This document shows positions 1 to 8,710 of a stretch of DNA of 21,747 bases, piece by piece (position 1 is the first letter of the stretch; the number at the start of each line of letters is the position of its first letter). Source of the DNA: Candidatus Cloacimonadota bacterium (lineage in GTDB: Bacteria > Cloacimonadota > Cloacimonadia > Cloacimonadales > Cloacimonadaceae); contig JALOBT010000040.1 of assembly GCA_023228125.1 (NCBI GenBank), positions 1-21,747 of the forward strand. The letters run 5' to 3'. A program made the position numbers and the translations under genes. The notes below the pieces were generated by a model. The model searched no databases. It had not been told where the DNA came from and was given only the letters and a program-made list of their open reading frames with translations.

Positions 1-1
1 T

Positions 2-523
2 CTGTACTGCGTGCCGGGAAACATCGATCTCACCGGTGCGGAAATCGAGCTCGTGCATGAGTTTGCGCGGGAACATAAGCTCAAGGAAGCCCTGCAAAGC
101 ATCCTGAATGATTGGGATTATATCCTGATAGATTGTCCGCCTTCTTTGGGACTTTTGACCGTGAATGCCATGACCGCTTCCACCGATGTGATCGTGCCCA
201 TCCAGTGCGAATACTATGCCCTGGAAGGAGTAAGCCAGCTCCTTACCACCATCCGTTTGATCCAGAAAAACCTGAATCCAGGCCTCAATATCCTGGGCGT
301 ATTGCTCACGATGTTTGATAAAAGGGTCAATCTCTCCATGCAGGTAGCCAAAGAGGTGCACCGCTATTTCAAAGAAAAGGTCTTTCGCAGCGTGATCCCC
401 AGAAATATCAAGCTCACCGAAGCGCCCAGTTTTGGCAAACCCATCTTTTTATACGACATCCGCTCCATAGGCGCGATGAGCTATCTGAATCTGGCCAATG
501 AAGTGATTGAGCGTTACAAATAA
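2..523 (+). CDS. parA: ParA/Soj chromosome partitioning ATPase, 3' part (5' end outside window)
   Basis: This is the C-terminal ~173 residues of a ParA/Soj-family ATPase, open to the left window edge. It carries the Walker B-type stretch DYILIDCPPSLG and then the typical ParA tail (VIVPIQCEYYALEG, LLTMFDKRVNLS, VIPRNIKLTEAPSFGKPI). The Walker A lysine motif (KGGVGKTT in the family) must lie upstream of the window, so nothing suggests that the gene is broken. ParA ATPases bind nucleoid DNA and move ParB-parS complexes to segregate replicated origins. The gene ends 12 bases before parB, the usual parAB operon order. The GTG at 11 is an internal codon, not the true start. Confidence 0.95.
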   Translation: MYCVPGNIDLTGAEIELVHEFAREHKLKEALQSILNDWDYILIDCPPSLGLLTVNAMTASTDVIVPIQCEYYALEGVSQLLTTIRLIQKNLNPGLNILGVLLTMFDKRVNLSMQVAKEVHRYFKEKVFRSVIPRNIKLTEAPSFGKPIFLYDIRSIGAMSYLNLANEVIERYK

Positions 524-535
524 AGAGGATATGAG

Positions 536-1384
536 ATGAACGAACATCTTGGCCGTGGACTTTCTGCCCTGATTCCGGACGGGGAAAAAGACGATAATAT
601 CAAAGCCGGAACCGGCACTCTGCCCATCGACAGGATCAAGCCAAACCGCTATCAACCGCGCAAACGCTTTGATCCAGAAAGCCTCAAAGAGCTTGCCCAA
701 TCCATTGGGGAAAATGGCATCATTCAGCCCTTGATCGTTACCAAAAGCGAGGGCACAGACTATGAACTCATCGCCGGAGAACGCAGATTGGAAGCCGCTA
801 AGCTCGCCGGACTGACCGCCGTTCCAGTGGTAATCCGCTCTGTCTCCAAAAGGGAACAATTGCAACTGGCGATCGTGGAAAACATCCAGCGTGAGGACCT
901 CGGGCCCATTGAAGAAGCCCTGGCCTATCAGGCTCTGGCCCAGGATTTTGGCCTCACCCATGCTCAGATAGCGACCACCATGGCCAAAGACCGTGTGACC
1001 ATCACCAATAGCCTGCGCCTGCTCAAATTGCCAGATGATGTGATCGAACTGGTGGCCTCCGAAGCCCTTTCCGCCGGACATGCCAGAGCCGTGCTGATGG
1101 TGCAGCCGGAATACCAAATCCTGTATGCCCGCCACATCATCAAATATAGTTTCAGCGTGCGCCAGGCCGAAGAAAGGGCCAAAACCTACGTGAGCAGCCT
1201 CCAAAAAGGCGAAGAAGAGCCCCAAAAGGATACTCTTACCCGCAGTTTTGAGCGCGAACTCGGCTCTATCTTCCCCGGCAAAGTAAGCGTGCGTGAGCAC
1301 AAGGGCAAGGGCAAGATCACCCTGGAATACCGGGATGCGGAGCAGCTTGAAAAGATCAAATTAATATTAGATAAACTGAGGTAA
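536..1384 (+). CDS. parB: ParB/Spo0J chromosome partitioning protein
   Basis: 282 residues, the normal length. It starts with the ParA-stimulating N-terminal peptide of chromosomal ParB proteins (LGRGLSALIPD, residues 5-15). The ParB/Srx CTP-binding domain follows, with GENGIIQPL (58-66) and the GERR motif (81-84), then ENIQREDL (115-122) and the helix-turn-helix that reads parS (about 138-165). A C-terminal dimerisation segment ends the protein. The ATG at 536 is preceded by AGAGG; another ATG at 531 runs straight into a stop. It is co-transcribed with parA. I found no convincing parS palindrome in the window. By family knowledge it binds parS, spreads as a CTP-dependent clamp and loads SMC. 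Confidence 0.96.
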   Translation: MNEHLGRGLSALIPDGEKDDNIKAGTGTLPIDRIKPNRYQPRKRFDPESLKELAQSIGENGIIQPLIVTKSEGTDYELIAGERRLEAAKLAGLTAVPVVIRSVSKREQLQLAIVENIQREDLGPIEEALAYQALAQDFGLTHAQIATTMAKDRVTITNSLRLLKLPDDVIELVASEALSAGHARAVLMVQPEYQILYARHIIKYSFSVRQAEERAKTYVSSLQKGEEEPQKDTLTRSFERELGSIFPGKVSVREHKGKGKITLEYRDAEQLEKIKLILDKLR

Positions 1385-1387
1385 ATT

Positions 1388-2461
1388 ATGAACAAGGTAT
1401 TAGTTACCGGAGGCGCTGGATTCATCGGTGCAAACTACATTCACGCTCTTTTTGCTGATCCCGCATTCAAAGGTAAGGTGCTGAATCTCGATGCCTTAAC
1501 CTATGCTGGAAATCTGGAATCTTTAGAGGCAATCGATGCCAAATATGGCCGTGACCGCTACTTCTTTGAGCATAGCGATATCTGCGATGTGGATAAAGTA
1601 AACCGCATCTTCAAGGAATTTAGGCCCGATACCATCGTGAATTTTGCGGCCGAATCACACGTTGATCGCTCCATCGATGGGCCTCTGCAATTTGTGCAGA
1701 CCAACGTAATGGGTACTGCCACCCTGCTGGCTGCTGCGCTGGAGCTCTATAAGACTCTGCCGGACAACGAAAAGCAGGGCTTCCGCTTTCATCACGTCTC
1801 CACCGATGAAGTCTATGGCTCTTTGGGCGATACAGGCCTGTTTACAGAAGAAACTCCTTATGATCCCTCTTCCCCCTATTCCGCTTCCAAAGCCGCGAGC
1901 GATCATCTGCTGAGAGCCTGGCAGCGCACCTTTGGCCTGCCTGTGACCATCTCAAATTGCTCCAATAACTACGGCGGCTATCAATTCCCCGAAAAGCTGA
2001 TCCCTCTGATGATCCTCAATTGCCTGGAGCACAAGCCCCTCCCCGTATATGGCAAGGGCCTGAATGTGCGGGATTGGCTGTATGTGGACGATCACTGCGA
2101 GGCCATCAATACCATCATCAGACGTGGCAGAACCGGTGAGACCTATAACATCGGCGGGCATAATGAGATTCTGAACATCGATATCGTGGGCATCATCTGC
2201 GAAATCCTGGATGAGCTGGAGCCCTCCCCCAAGCTTAAAAGCTATAAAGAACTCATCACCTATGTTACCGATCGCCCCGGCCACGACCTGCGCTACGCCA
2301 TCGATGCAGGCAAGATCCAGCGTGAACTGGGTTGGAAGCCCCAAGAAACCTTTGATACCGGCATCCGCAAGACCGTAGCCTGGTATCTTGACAACCGTGG
2401 ATGGTGGAAAAACATCCAGGATAAGAGCTATCAACAGCAAAGACTGGGAACCATAAAGTAA
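1388..2461 (+). CDS. rfbB: dTDP-glucose 4,6-dehydratase
   Basis: 357 residues of the extended short-chain dehydrogenase type. It makes dTDP-4-keto-6-deoxyglucose, the second step toward dTDP-L-rhamnose and related envelope sugars. Visible motifs are the NAD-binding TGGAGFIG (residues 7-14), the STDEVYG segment with catalytic T139-D140-E141, and YSASK with Y164 and K168. The substrate-binding SNNYGGYQFPEKLIPL follows. The TDE set is characteristic of 4,6-dehydratases and distinguishes them from UDP-galactose epimerases. The start lies 3 bases after the parB stop and its GAGG ribosome site overlaps the parB end, so translation is probably coupled to parB. The other rml genes are not in the window. 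Confidence 0.93.
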   Translation: MNKVLVTGGAGFIGANYIHALFADPAFKGKVLNLDALTYAGNLESLEAIDAKYGRDRYFFEHSDICDVDKVNRIFKEFRPDTIVNFAAESHVDRSIDGPLQFVQTNVMGTATLLAAALELYKTLPDNEKQGFRFHHVSTDEVYGSLGDTGLFTEETPYDPSSPYSASKAASDHLLRAWQRTFGLPVTISNCSNNYGGYQFPEKLIPLMILNCLEHKPLPVYGKGLNVRDWLYVDDHCEAINTIIRRGRTGETYNIGGHNEILNIDIVGIICEILDELEPSPKLKSYKELITYVTDRPGHDLRYAIDAGKIQRELGWKPQETFDTGIRKTVAWYLDNRGWWKNIQDKSYQQQRLGTIK

Positions 2462-2506
2462 AGTAAATCAGCTTCACCAAGCCCGCTGGGCAAGAAGGAG
2501 ATAGAT

Positions 2507-4945
2507 ATGTATTTGACTGACGCACAATTGATGAGCGAGATCAGGCGCTGCGAGTATTGCGCCACCAAACCCTGTAAGACTGCCTGTCCCTGCGATTGCT
2601 CGCCGGCGGATTTTATGATGGCTGCCGCAGGTGGCCAGCCCTCGGACTTTAAGCGCGCGGCCGGCATCATCCTGGCCTCCAATCCTTTGGGCGGCATCTG
2701 TGGTGATGTCTGTCCGGATCACCATTGTGTGGCGGCCTGTCTGAAAGAGATCTTTGACTCTCCCATTCAGATTCCCGCTGTGCAAGCCACCATCATCAAG
2801 AAAGCCCGCGAACTGGACATGTCTCCGGAGTTTGAGCTGCCAGATGCCACTCTGGACAAGATCGCCATCGTGGGAGGAGGACCCGCTGCCATCGGTGCCG
2901 CGGTGACTCTACGTCAATTAGGATACAATCCTGAGATCTTCGATCCCGAAAGCCTGGGAGGACAAGCTACTTTGATCCCGGAGGATCGACTGGACCGCGG
3001 CATGCTGATGTCTGATCTGATGTGGGTGAGCGAAAGCTTTCAGATCGTGCAGCATAGGCAGCAGATCATAGACCCCAAAGCCCTGCTCAAAGAAGGCTAC
3101 AAAGCCGTGATCGTAGCTGGTGGACTGAATCAGCCTATTCACCTGAATATCCCCGGAGACGACAAAGCTATTTATGGCCTGGAAATTCTCAAGAACTCAA
3201 GCTGCTTCCTCTTCAAGGGCAAGAGAGTAGCTTTGGTGGGCGGAGCGATCGCTGTTGATCAAGCTTTGACGATTGCCAGAGCCGGCGCTGCCCACGTGGA
3301 GATGTTTACCCTGGAAACCTTTGGCGAATTGCCTCTCACCTTACGCGAAAAGGGCATCCTGCTGGAAAACAAGATACTTTTCAGCCACCGCACCCGCATC
3401 ACCCAGATCGTCAATGAAGGCGAAAAGACCGTGGGCATCAAGACCCGCCCCGTGTATCTTCCTGCCAATACAGATTTTCACCCCTCCCAAATCAAGGACG
3501 AAGAAGGCGCCACCGAGCAATACCGTCCTTTCGATCTCGTCGTAATCTCCGTGGGCTGCAGCCCTGCCTTCAAGATCGAAGGCGAGGGCATCTTTAGCTG
3601 CGGCGACATGATAAATGGTCCCAGCACCGTGGTAGAAGCAGTTGCAGCGGGCAAGAACGTCGCCTTCAAGGTCGATGCTGAACTAAGGGCAAAGGACTTT
3701 GCCGAGCCCTCCAAGCCCACCAAAAGCATCTGCGCAGTCCCAGGCTGGAAACGCCTGCCGGTTCCGCTCGCTTGTGACTTTTTTGGCCGCTTGCTGCGCT
3801 CTCCCTTCCTGCTTTCTGCAGCTCCCCCATCCGATGGCTATGACCAGATGAAGCTGGCCTACGAAGCCGGCTGGGCTGGTGGAATCATGAAGACCTCTTT
3901 TGATAATCTGGATATCCACATCCCCAGTGAATACATGTTTGTTTGGGGTGAAGGTAGCAAGACTTTTGCAAATTGTGACAACGTCTCCGAGCATCCCATA
4001 GACCGGGTCTGCGAGGAAGTAGCCAGGCTGATCAAGGAATACCCGGATCGTCTGACCATGGCCTCCACTGGTGGCCCTGTAAGCGGTAATGACACAGAAG
4101 ATAAAGCGGGCTGGCAATCCAACACCCGAAAGCTGGAAGCAGCCGGAGCCATGGGCATAGAATACTCGCTTTCCTGCCCCCAGGGCGGAGATGGCACCCA
4201 TGGCGACATCGTGGCTCAAGACCCCGTCCTCACCGCCAGGATCATAGATTGGGTGATGCAGATCTCTGATCCCCAGATCCCCAAACTCTTCAAGCTCACC
4301 GGAGCGGTAACTGCGATCTACCCCATCATCTCTGCGGTGAAAGCAGTATTTGACCGCTATCCGGGCAAAAAAGCCGGAGTCACTCTGGCCAATACCTTCC
4401 CCGCTTTGGGTTTTCGGGCTTCAGACGGCGCTTGGGACCAAGGCATCATTGCTGGCATGAGCGGAGAGGGCGCAAAACCCATCAGCTATCTCAGCCTGGC
4501 GCGAGCTGGCAGTATGGGCGTGTTTATCTCCGGAAATGGCGGCGCGATGAATCACCATGACGCGGCGAACTTCCTGGCTCTGGGCGCTGGCAATGTGCAG
4601 TTTTGCACCGCGGTCGAACGCTATGGCTATGGGATCATAGAGCATTTGGAAAGCGGACTCAGCCACCTTTTAGAGGCGCGCGGCATCGGCAGCGTGAGTG
4701 AGCTAATCGGAATCGCTCAGCCCCATCCCATCACAGATTTCATGGACATCCCTCCCAAACACAAGCACTCCTCTTTGATCAAAGATCTCTGCGTAAAGTG
4801 CGGCAATTGCACGCGTTGCCCCTATCTGGCCATCGAGCTGGACGAGGAGGGCTTCCCCAGGATCGATGAAGACAAATGTATGGGTTGCAGCCTGTGCGTG
4901 CAGCTCTGTTGGACCAAGGCCCTGGAAATGATAGATAATACATAG
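2507..4945 (+). CDS. Dihydropyrimidine dehydrogenase-like PreT-PreA fusion flavo-iron-sulfur protein
   Basis: 812 residues with the domain order of mammalian DPD. An N-terminal cysteine-rich GltD-like Fe-S region comes first (C15, C18, C23, C27, then C65, C69, C74, C78). An FAD-binding Rossmann domain (GGGPAA, 123-128) and a second nucleotide fold (GGAIAVD, 245-251) follow. A DHOD-like FMN TIM barrel spans about 420-750, and a C-terminal 2[4Fe-4S] ferredoxin ends the chain (C762/765/768/771 and C791/794/797/801). Bacterial PreT and PreA are usually separate chains. In the barrel, SCPQGG (556-561) matches the DPD active-site loop, but V569 aligns where DPD has its catalytic Cys (LACGQDP versus DIVAQDP). 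The first ferredoxin motif is CxxCxxCxxCP, one residue tighter than usual. Pyrimidine reduction is therefore doubtful; an NAD(P)H-flavin oxidoreductase of unknown substrate is safer. A strong AAGGAG (2495-2500) sets the start. Confidence 0.85.
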   Translation: MYLTDAQLMSEIRRCEYCATKPCKTACPCDCSPADFMMAAAGGQPSDFKRAAGIILASNPLGGICGDVCPDHHCVAACLKEIFDSPIQIPAVQATIIKKARELDMSPEFELPDATLDKIAIVGGGPAAIGAAVTLRQLGYNPEIFDPESLGGQATLIPEDRLDRGMLMSDLMWVSESFQIVQHRQQIIDPKALLKEGYKAVIVAGGLNQPIHLNIPGDDKAIYGLEILKNSSCFLFKGKRVALVGGAIAVDQALTIARAGAAHVEMFTLETFGELPLTLREKGILLENKILFSHRTRITQIVNEGEKTVGIKTRPVYLPANTDFHPSQIKDEEGATEQYRPFDLVVISVGCSPAFKIEGEGIFSCGDMINGPSTVVEAVAAGKNVAFKVDAELRAKDFAEPSKPTKSICAVPGWKRLPVPLACDFFGRLLRSPFLLSAAPPSDGYDQMKLAYEAGWAGGIMKTSFDNLDIHIPSEYMFVWGEGSKTFANCDNVSEHPIDRVCEEVARLIKEYPDRLTMASTGGPVSGNDTEDKAGWQSNTRKLEAAGAMGIEYSLSCPQGGDGTHGDIVAQDPVLTARIIDWVMQISDPQIPKLFKLTGAVTAIYPIISAVKAVFDRYPGKKAGVTLANTFPALGFRASDGAWDQGIIAGMSGEGAKPISYLSLARAGSMGVFISGNGGAMNHHDAANFLALGAGNVQFCTAVERYGYGIIEHLESGLSHLLEARGIGSVSELIGIAQPHPITDFMDIPPKHKHSSLIKDLCVKCGNCTRCPYLAIELDEEGFPRIDEDKCMGCSLCVQLCWTKALEMIDNT

Positions 4946-4954
4946 GTAAATAAG

Positions 4955-6556
4955 ATGAAAAGATTCAAATTGCTACTGTTAATCAGCCTTTTACTCGCCC
5001 TGAGCGTCTGTCTGGCTGCCGGGAACATCTTTGAGCAGGCAGAGCAGGACAGCCTCCTGCTCAAAGCACCTGTGATTTACAAAGATAAGGTTATCTTTTA
5101 CATCTACAGCGGCCTGGGAAGTTTCTCGGCCCGGGAACGCTCCGACATCGTCAGCAACAGACTGGAAAAGCTTTCTGAAAACAAGCACCTGTATCGTGAC
5201 AGTTTGCGCATCTATAACGAAGGTAGCGAATACGATATACGTTATGGAGACAAGACCATTCACACCGTGGGTATAGCGGATTCACTGGTGATCCAAAAGC
5301 CTCTGTCTGAGATCGCTGAAGGCTATTATGACCTGATAGCAGATGAATTTATCCCGCTGTTTACTCATTTGAGTATGCGGCAGAGCATTATCCTGATCGT
5401 GAAGACCATCCTCTTTGTTTTGCTGGTACTGGGCATCAGCATCTTTATCTTCAGGATGCTCAGCAAATTGATCAGGTATCTAAAGAGTTTGATCAATATG
5501 ATCGAAAAGGCAAATCCCGAGGGCTTTTCTTTCAAGGGCATCAAACTACTTTCTGCAGAGCAATTTTGCAAGGCGACAAATACTTTTATCTCCCTGATCC
5601 GCTTTATCTTGCTGACTATACTGCTGTATTTTACACTTTATTTCCTGCTTTTGGTGATTCCTGGTACCCGTAAAATCGCCCAACAATTGCAGGCTTACAT
5701 CACGAATCCTCTGCTGAATGTAGGTGAAGCCGTATTGAACTATCTGCCCAGCCTCTTCTTTATCATTGTGGTGGTGATCGTAACCCGCTATCTATTAAAG
5801 TTCTTGCGCTATATCTTTGACGAGATAGAGAGTGGGCATCTGCGCTTTGAGAATTTCTATCCGGATTGGGCGGATTCCACCTATCAAATCGTGAAATTTC
5901 TGATCATCTTCTTTATGGTGGTGATTATCTTCCCTTATTTGCCCGGCTCCAGTTCACCGGCTTTTCAGGGAATCTCGATTTTTGTGGGTGTGATCATATC
6001 TTTGGGCTCCACTTCAGCTATCGCCAATATCATTGCCGGCATCATCCTTACCTACATGAGGGCCTATCAGATCGGAGATTTTGTGCACATAGGCGATAAG
6101 AAGGGGATTTTGCTGGAGACTACTTTGCTGGTGGTGCGCATCAAAACAGTAAAGAATGAAGAGGTTACCATCCCAAATGCCATAGTGCTTGCGGGCAACA
6201 TCACAGATTACTCTTCCTATGCCCGTGCAGGAAATCTTATTCTGCACACCAAACTCAGCATCGGTTATGACGTGCCCTGGAAAAAGGTCTCCGAGCTTCT
6301 GGTCTCAGCAGCTCTAAATAGCCACGGCGTAAACCAGAACAAACCTCCCTTTGTGAATATCACCGAGCTCTTGGATCACTCTGTGGTATATGAACTTAAT
6401 GTCTTTACGGATAGCCCGGATTCCATGCCTATGACCTATGCTGAATTGCATAAAAACATCCTTGATTGCTTCGCTGAAGCCGGGGTGGAAATCATGAGCC
6501 CCACCTACAATGCGATCAGAGATGGCAATACCAGCACGATCCCGGATCAGTCATAA
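4955..6556 (+). CDS. MscS-family mechanosensitive ion channel with secreted N-terminal domain
   Basis: 533 residues. A signal peptide (about 1-22, ending CLAAG) is followed by a periplasmic domain of ~115 residues that I do not recognise. Hydrophobic segments lie near 142-165, 210-237, 263-285, 310-330 and 337-366. The last one is the pore-lining MscS helix region (SLGSTSAIANIIAGIILTYM). It continues into the cytosolic beta domain (YQIGDFVHIGDKKGILLETTLLVVRIKT, shown here only to its key part QIGDFV) with VTIPNA, typical of MscS proteins. MscS channels open under membrane tension on osmotic downshift. The gene starts 9 bases after the preceding stop with only a weak AGG ribosome site, so it may be translationally coupled. 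It converges with the alcohol dehydrogenase at 6590; no clear terminator is visible between them. Confidence 0.9.
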   Translation: MKRFKLLLLISLLLALSVCLAAGNIFEQAEQDSLLLKAPVIYKDKVIFYIYSGLGSFSARERSDIVSNRLEKLSENKHLYRDSLRIYNEGSEYDIRYGDKTIHTVGIADSLVIQKPLSEIAEGYYDLIADEFIPLFTHLSMRQSIILIVKTILFVLLVLGISIFIFRMLSKLIRYLKSLINMIEKANPEGFSFKGIKLLSAEQFCKATNTFISLIRFILLTILLYFTLYFLLLVIPGTRKIAQQLQAYITNPLLNVGEAVLNYLPSLFFIIVVVIVTRYLLKFLRYIFDEIESGHLRFENFYPDWADSTYQIVKFLIIFFMVVIIFPYLPGSSSPAFQGISIFVGVIISLGSTSAIANIIAGIILTYMRAYQIGDFVHIGDKKGILLETTLLVVRIKTVKNEEVTIPNAIVLAGNITDYSSYARAGNLILHTKLSIGYDVPWKKVSELLVSAALNSHGVNQNKPPFVNITELLDHSVVYELNVFTDSPDSMPMTYAELHKNILDCFAEAGVEIMSPTYNAIRDGNTSTIPDQS

Positions 6557-6589
6557 CTATTTGAAATACTATACTATAGGATATATTCC

Positions 6590-7732
6590 TTAATACGCCA
6601 GCATCAAAAGCGAGCGCAGCTCTTCTTTGTTTAGCTTAAACACTCCACCTATAGTGGGTGTAACCATTATCATATCCAAAATCTGGTCTAATTCATCTGG
6701 CTTGATGCTCAGATCCCGCAGTGATGTAGCCAGTCCCCAGCTTTGCAGTTTGCTGCGGAAACGTCGCACTGCGAGAGACACACTCTCTTCATTCCAGATA
6801 CACTTTGCCCAGCGGAGAAAGCGGGAGGGTTCTTTTTCACTGAGATACTCTATCCAAGCTGGAAAAATCGCCGCCAGCCCTTCTCCATGCGAGATTTCGG
6901 GATGCAAAGCGGATAAGGCATGTTCGATGCCGTGACAAGCCCAATCCCCGCCTTTCATGCCAATGCCTGAAAGTCCGTTCAAAGCCAAAGTTGCGCTCCA
7001 AGCCAGATTAGCCCGGGCATTGTAATCCAGCGGGTCTTTTTGCAAAAGATCGGTCATATCGGTGATCGTGCGCAAAAGAGCTTCATTGATAGTAAGTGTC
7101 ACTATCGGCTTTTCATCGGCAAAATAGAATTCGAGAATGTGAGAAATCGCATCCATGGCTCCATTGGCGGTTTGTTTGAAGGGCAAAGTGCTTTGGAAAG
7201 AAGGGTCTATGATGCTGAGCCGCGGATAGATAAACGGCGATGAAATAGACCATTTCTGGCTGGTATCTATGTTTGTGATCACGGCATTGCCATTCATTTC
7301 GCTGCCTGTGCCGGAAAGCGTGAGCACTGTATATAAGGGCAGAGCTTGCTTGATCATCTCTTTGCGAATAAAGGCGTTCCAGATATCTTTTAGATACAGG
7401 CCCGCAGCCACAGCCTTGGCAGTATCAAGCACAGAGCCACCTCCCACAGCGAGCACAGCCTGAGCACCAAATTCCTTGGCCTGAGCGATGATTTCGCGGG
7501 CCAGTGCCAATCTGGGATTCGCTTCCACGCCCCAGGCTTCTGTGTATTTTATGCCAGCCTTTTCCAGGCTGTCTATCACCTGATCATAAGCGCCATTTTT
7601 GCGAATGGAACCCCTACCTGCGATCAAAATGCAGTTCTGAATGCCGTCTTTGTGCATCTGGGCACCAAGCTGGCTAAGCTGATTTTTGCCAAATATGATC
7701 TGGGTGGGATTGTGAAAAGTAAAAGATTCCAT
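6590..7732 (-). CDS. Iron-containing alcohol dehydrogenase, YqhD/butanol dehydrogenase type
   Basis: 380 residues, full length for group III alcohol dehydrogenases. The nucleotide-binding GGGSVLDTAKA lies at 97-107, and TLSGTGSEMN near 138-147. Metal ligands expected from E. coli YqhD fall at the same positions: D194 and H198 (GAMDAISH), H267 (ACHGIEHAL), plus H282 (EISHGEG), one residue later than in YqhD. Such enzymes reduce aldehydes with NAD(P)H in the cytoplasm, in fermentation or detoxification. AAGGAG (7738-7743, minus strand) sits 5 bases before the ATG. It lies 13 bases downstream of the outer-membrane protein gene on the same strand, so the two are probably one transcript. The real substrate cannot be read from sequence. 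Confidence 0.92.
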   Translation of the reverse strand: MESFTFHNPTQIIFGKNQLSQLGAQMHKDGIQNCILIAGRGSIRKNGAYDQVIDSLEKAGIKYTEAWGVEANPRLALAREIIAQAKEFGAQAVLAVGGGSVLDTAKAVAAGLYLKDIWNAFIRKEMIKQALPLYTVLTLSGTGSEMNGNAVITNIDTSQKWSISSPFIYPRLSIIDPSFQSTLPFKQTANGAMDAISHILEFYFADEKPIVTLTINEALLRTITDMTDLLQKDPLDYNARANLAWSATLALNGLSGIGMKGGDWACHGIEHALSALHPEISHGEGLAAIFPAWIEYLSEKEPSRFLRWAKCIWNEESVSLAVRRFRSKLQSWGLATSLRDLSIKPDELDQILDMIMVTPTIGGVFKLNKEELRSLLMLAY

Positions 7733-7745
7733 GGTGTCTCCTTGA

Positions 7746-8492
7746 CTATAGTTTGATGCTAAATCCTAAGGTCGCATAATGAAAGGCTGAGAAAGTATAT
7801 ACCTGGTCTATGTCGCTGCCACCTTCCAAGAGGCGGTATCCAGCCCGGAAATTCAGCTTGTCGTTGACCATGAAATCCAGCCCCAAATAAACGTCTTCCG
7901 CCCTGCCATAGGGAGAGGCCAAACCTTCTGCTTCCAAGACCAGCTCCAGCTCGTCCATCAAAGGGTAGCCGGCGTTGAAGCTGAGTAGCGGGACAAATCC
8001 GGTATTGGTCTTGCTGGATTTTTTGCCTGGGGATTCCAGCTTGACTTCCGCATCACGAATCTTTCCAGAAATCCCCACAGATTTGAGCACAAATAGCGGC
8101 TTGGGAAAGAAATACCGGTATTGCAGGCGGTAAGAATCAAAGCGGAACAGAGTTTCCACCTGCTCGCCCGCAGCAAAAGTTACACCCTCATAGATGATCT
8201 CACTGGGCAAAGTGCCGGAGGAATTTACCCGCAATGGAGCTGCCAATAGCGAAATCTGATGGCGGGGATGAGGACGATAATGCACCTGCAATCTGCTACT
8301 AAAAGCCGGATCGCTCTTCAGATCTGTGGTCAAAGACAGCAAGGGACTGGGATTGTCTTTGTTAGGGCTGCGCACGTCGTTGTAGCCAGAAAACGCCGCT
8401 CCCAGTTCGGTCTCAATGCTCAAATTCATCTGTCCCCATAGGCTGCTGGCGAAGATGATGATGATCGTTATCAGTAAGATACTGTGTTTCAC
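7746..8492 (-). CDS. Predicted outer-membrane beta-barrel protein, unknown function
   Basis: 248 residues with a clear signal peptide (MKHSILLITIIIIFASSLWG, cut before QMNLS). The mature part alternates polar and hydrophobic residues in short strands rich in Tyr and Phe, such as FRFDSYRLQYRYFF and LNFRAGYRLLE. It ends in FHYATLGFSIKL, with an alternating pattern and a hydrophobic terminal residue as in outer-membrane barrels. I do not recognise a named family. The ATG has AAGAGG at a good distance, and a promoter is visible just upstream (8524-8551). It is the first gene of a two-gene minus-strand unit with the alcohol dehydrogenase; no functional link is evident. Confidence 0.75.
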   Translation of the reverse strand: MKHSILLITIIIIFASSLWGQMNLSIETELGAAFSGYNDVRSPNKDNPSPLLSLTTDLKSDPAFSSRLQVHYRPHPRHQISLLAAPLRVNSSGTLPSEIIYEGVTFAAGEQVETLFRFDSYRLQYRYFFPKPLFVLKSVGISGKIRDAEVKLESPGKKSSKTNTGFVPLLSFNAGYPLMDELELVLEAEGLASPYGRAEDVYLGLDFMVNDKLNFRAGYRLLEGGSDIDQVYTFSAFHYATLGFSIKL

Positions 8493-8523
8493 ATTTACCT
8501 CTTGTATCTTTGGTTTTATTAAT

Positions 8524-8551
8524 ATAATAAGCCAAAGTATCTTTCAGGCAA
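8524..8551 (-). promoter_or_regulatory. Candidate sigma70-type promoter for the barrel/alcohol dehydrogenase unit
   Basis: Read on the minus strand, TTGCCT (plus 8546-8551) and TATTAT (plus 8524-8529) are separated by 16 bases. They lie about 31 bases upstream of the ATG at 8492. The -35 is part of an imperfect inverted repeat, GCAAG-GCTTGAG-CTTGC, that could be an operator. Seen by eye only. Confidence 0.4.
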
Positions 8552-8710
8552 GCTCAAGCCTTGCTCTAAGGGATTGTCAGAGCAGAAAAGGTCATCTTGC
8601 AAGAGCTTGGGATAGCGAGTGGGAGAAAAGCAGGGCGGAGCTTCATAGCTTCAGATTTTGGCCGAATTTAATCCATAAATGACTTTGTGAAGCCTGGAAA
8701 AGGCAAGAGA

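Noticed and set aside
449..1300. 283-residue minus-strand open frame over parB
   Set aside because: It is fully antisense to a well-supported parB, has no recognisable domain and is explained by codon composition.
3683..4219. 178-residue minus-strand open frame inside the DPD-like gene
   Set aside because: It overlaps a clearly coding domain on the plus strand and shows no family motif or ribosome site.
8485..8492. TGTTTCAC as half of a parS site
   Set aside because: The right half is ATTTACCT, not GTGAAACA. It is simply the start of the barrel protein gene on the other strand.
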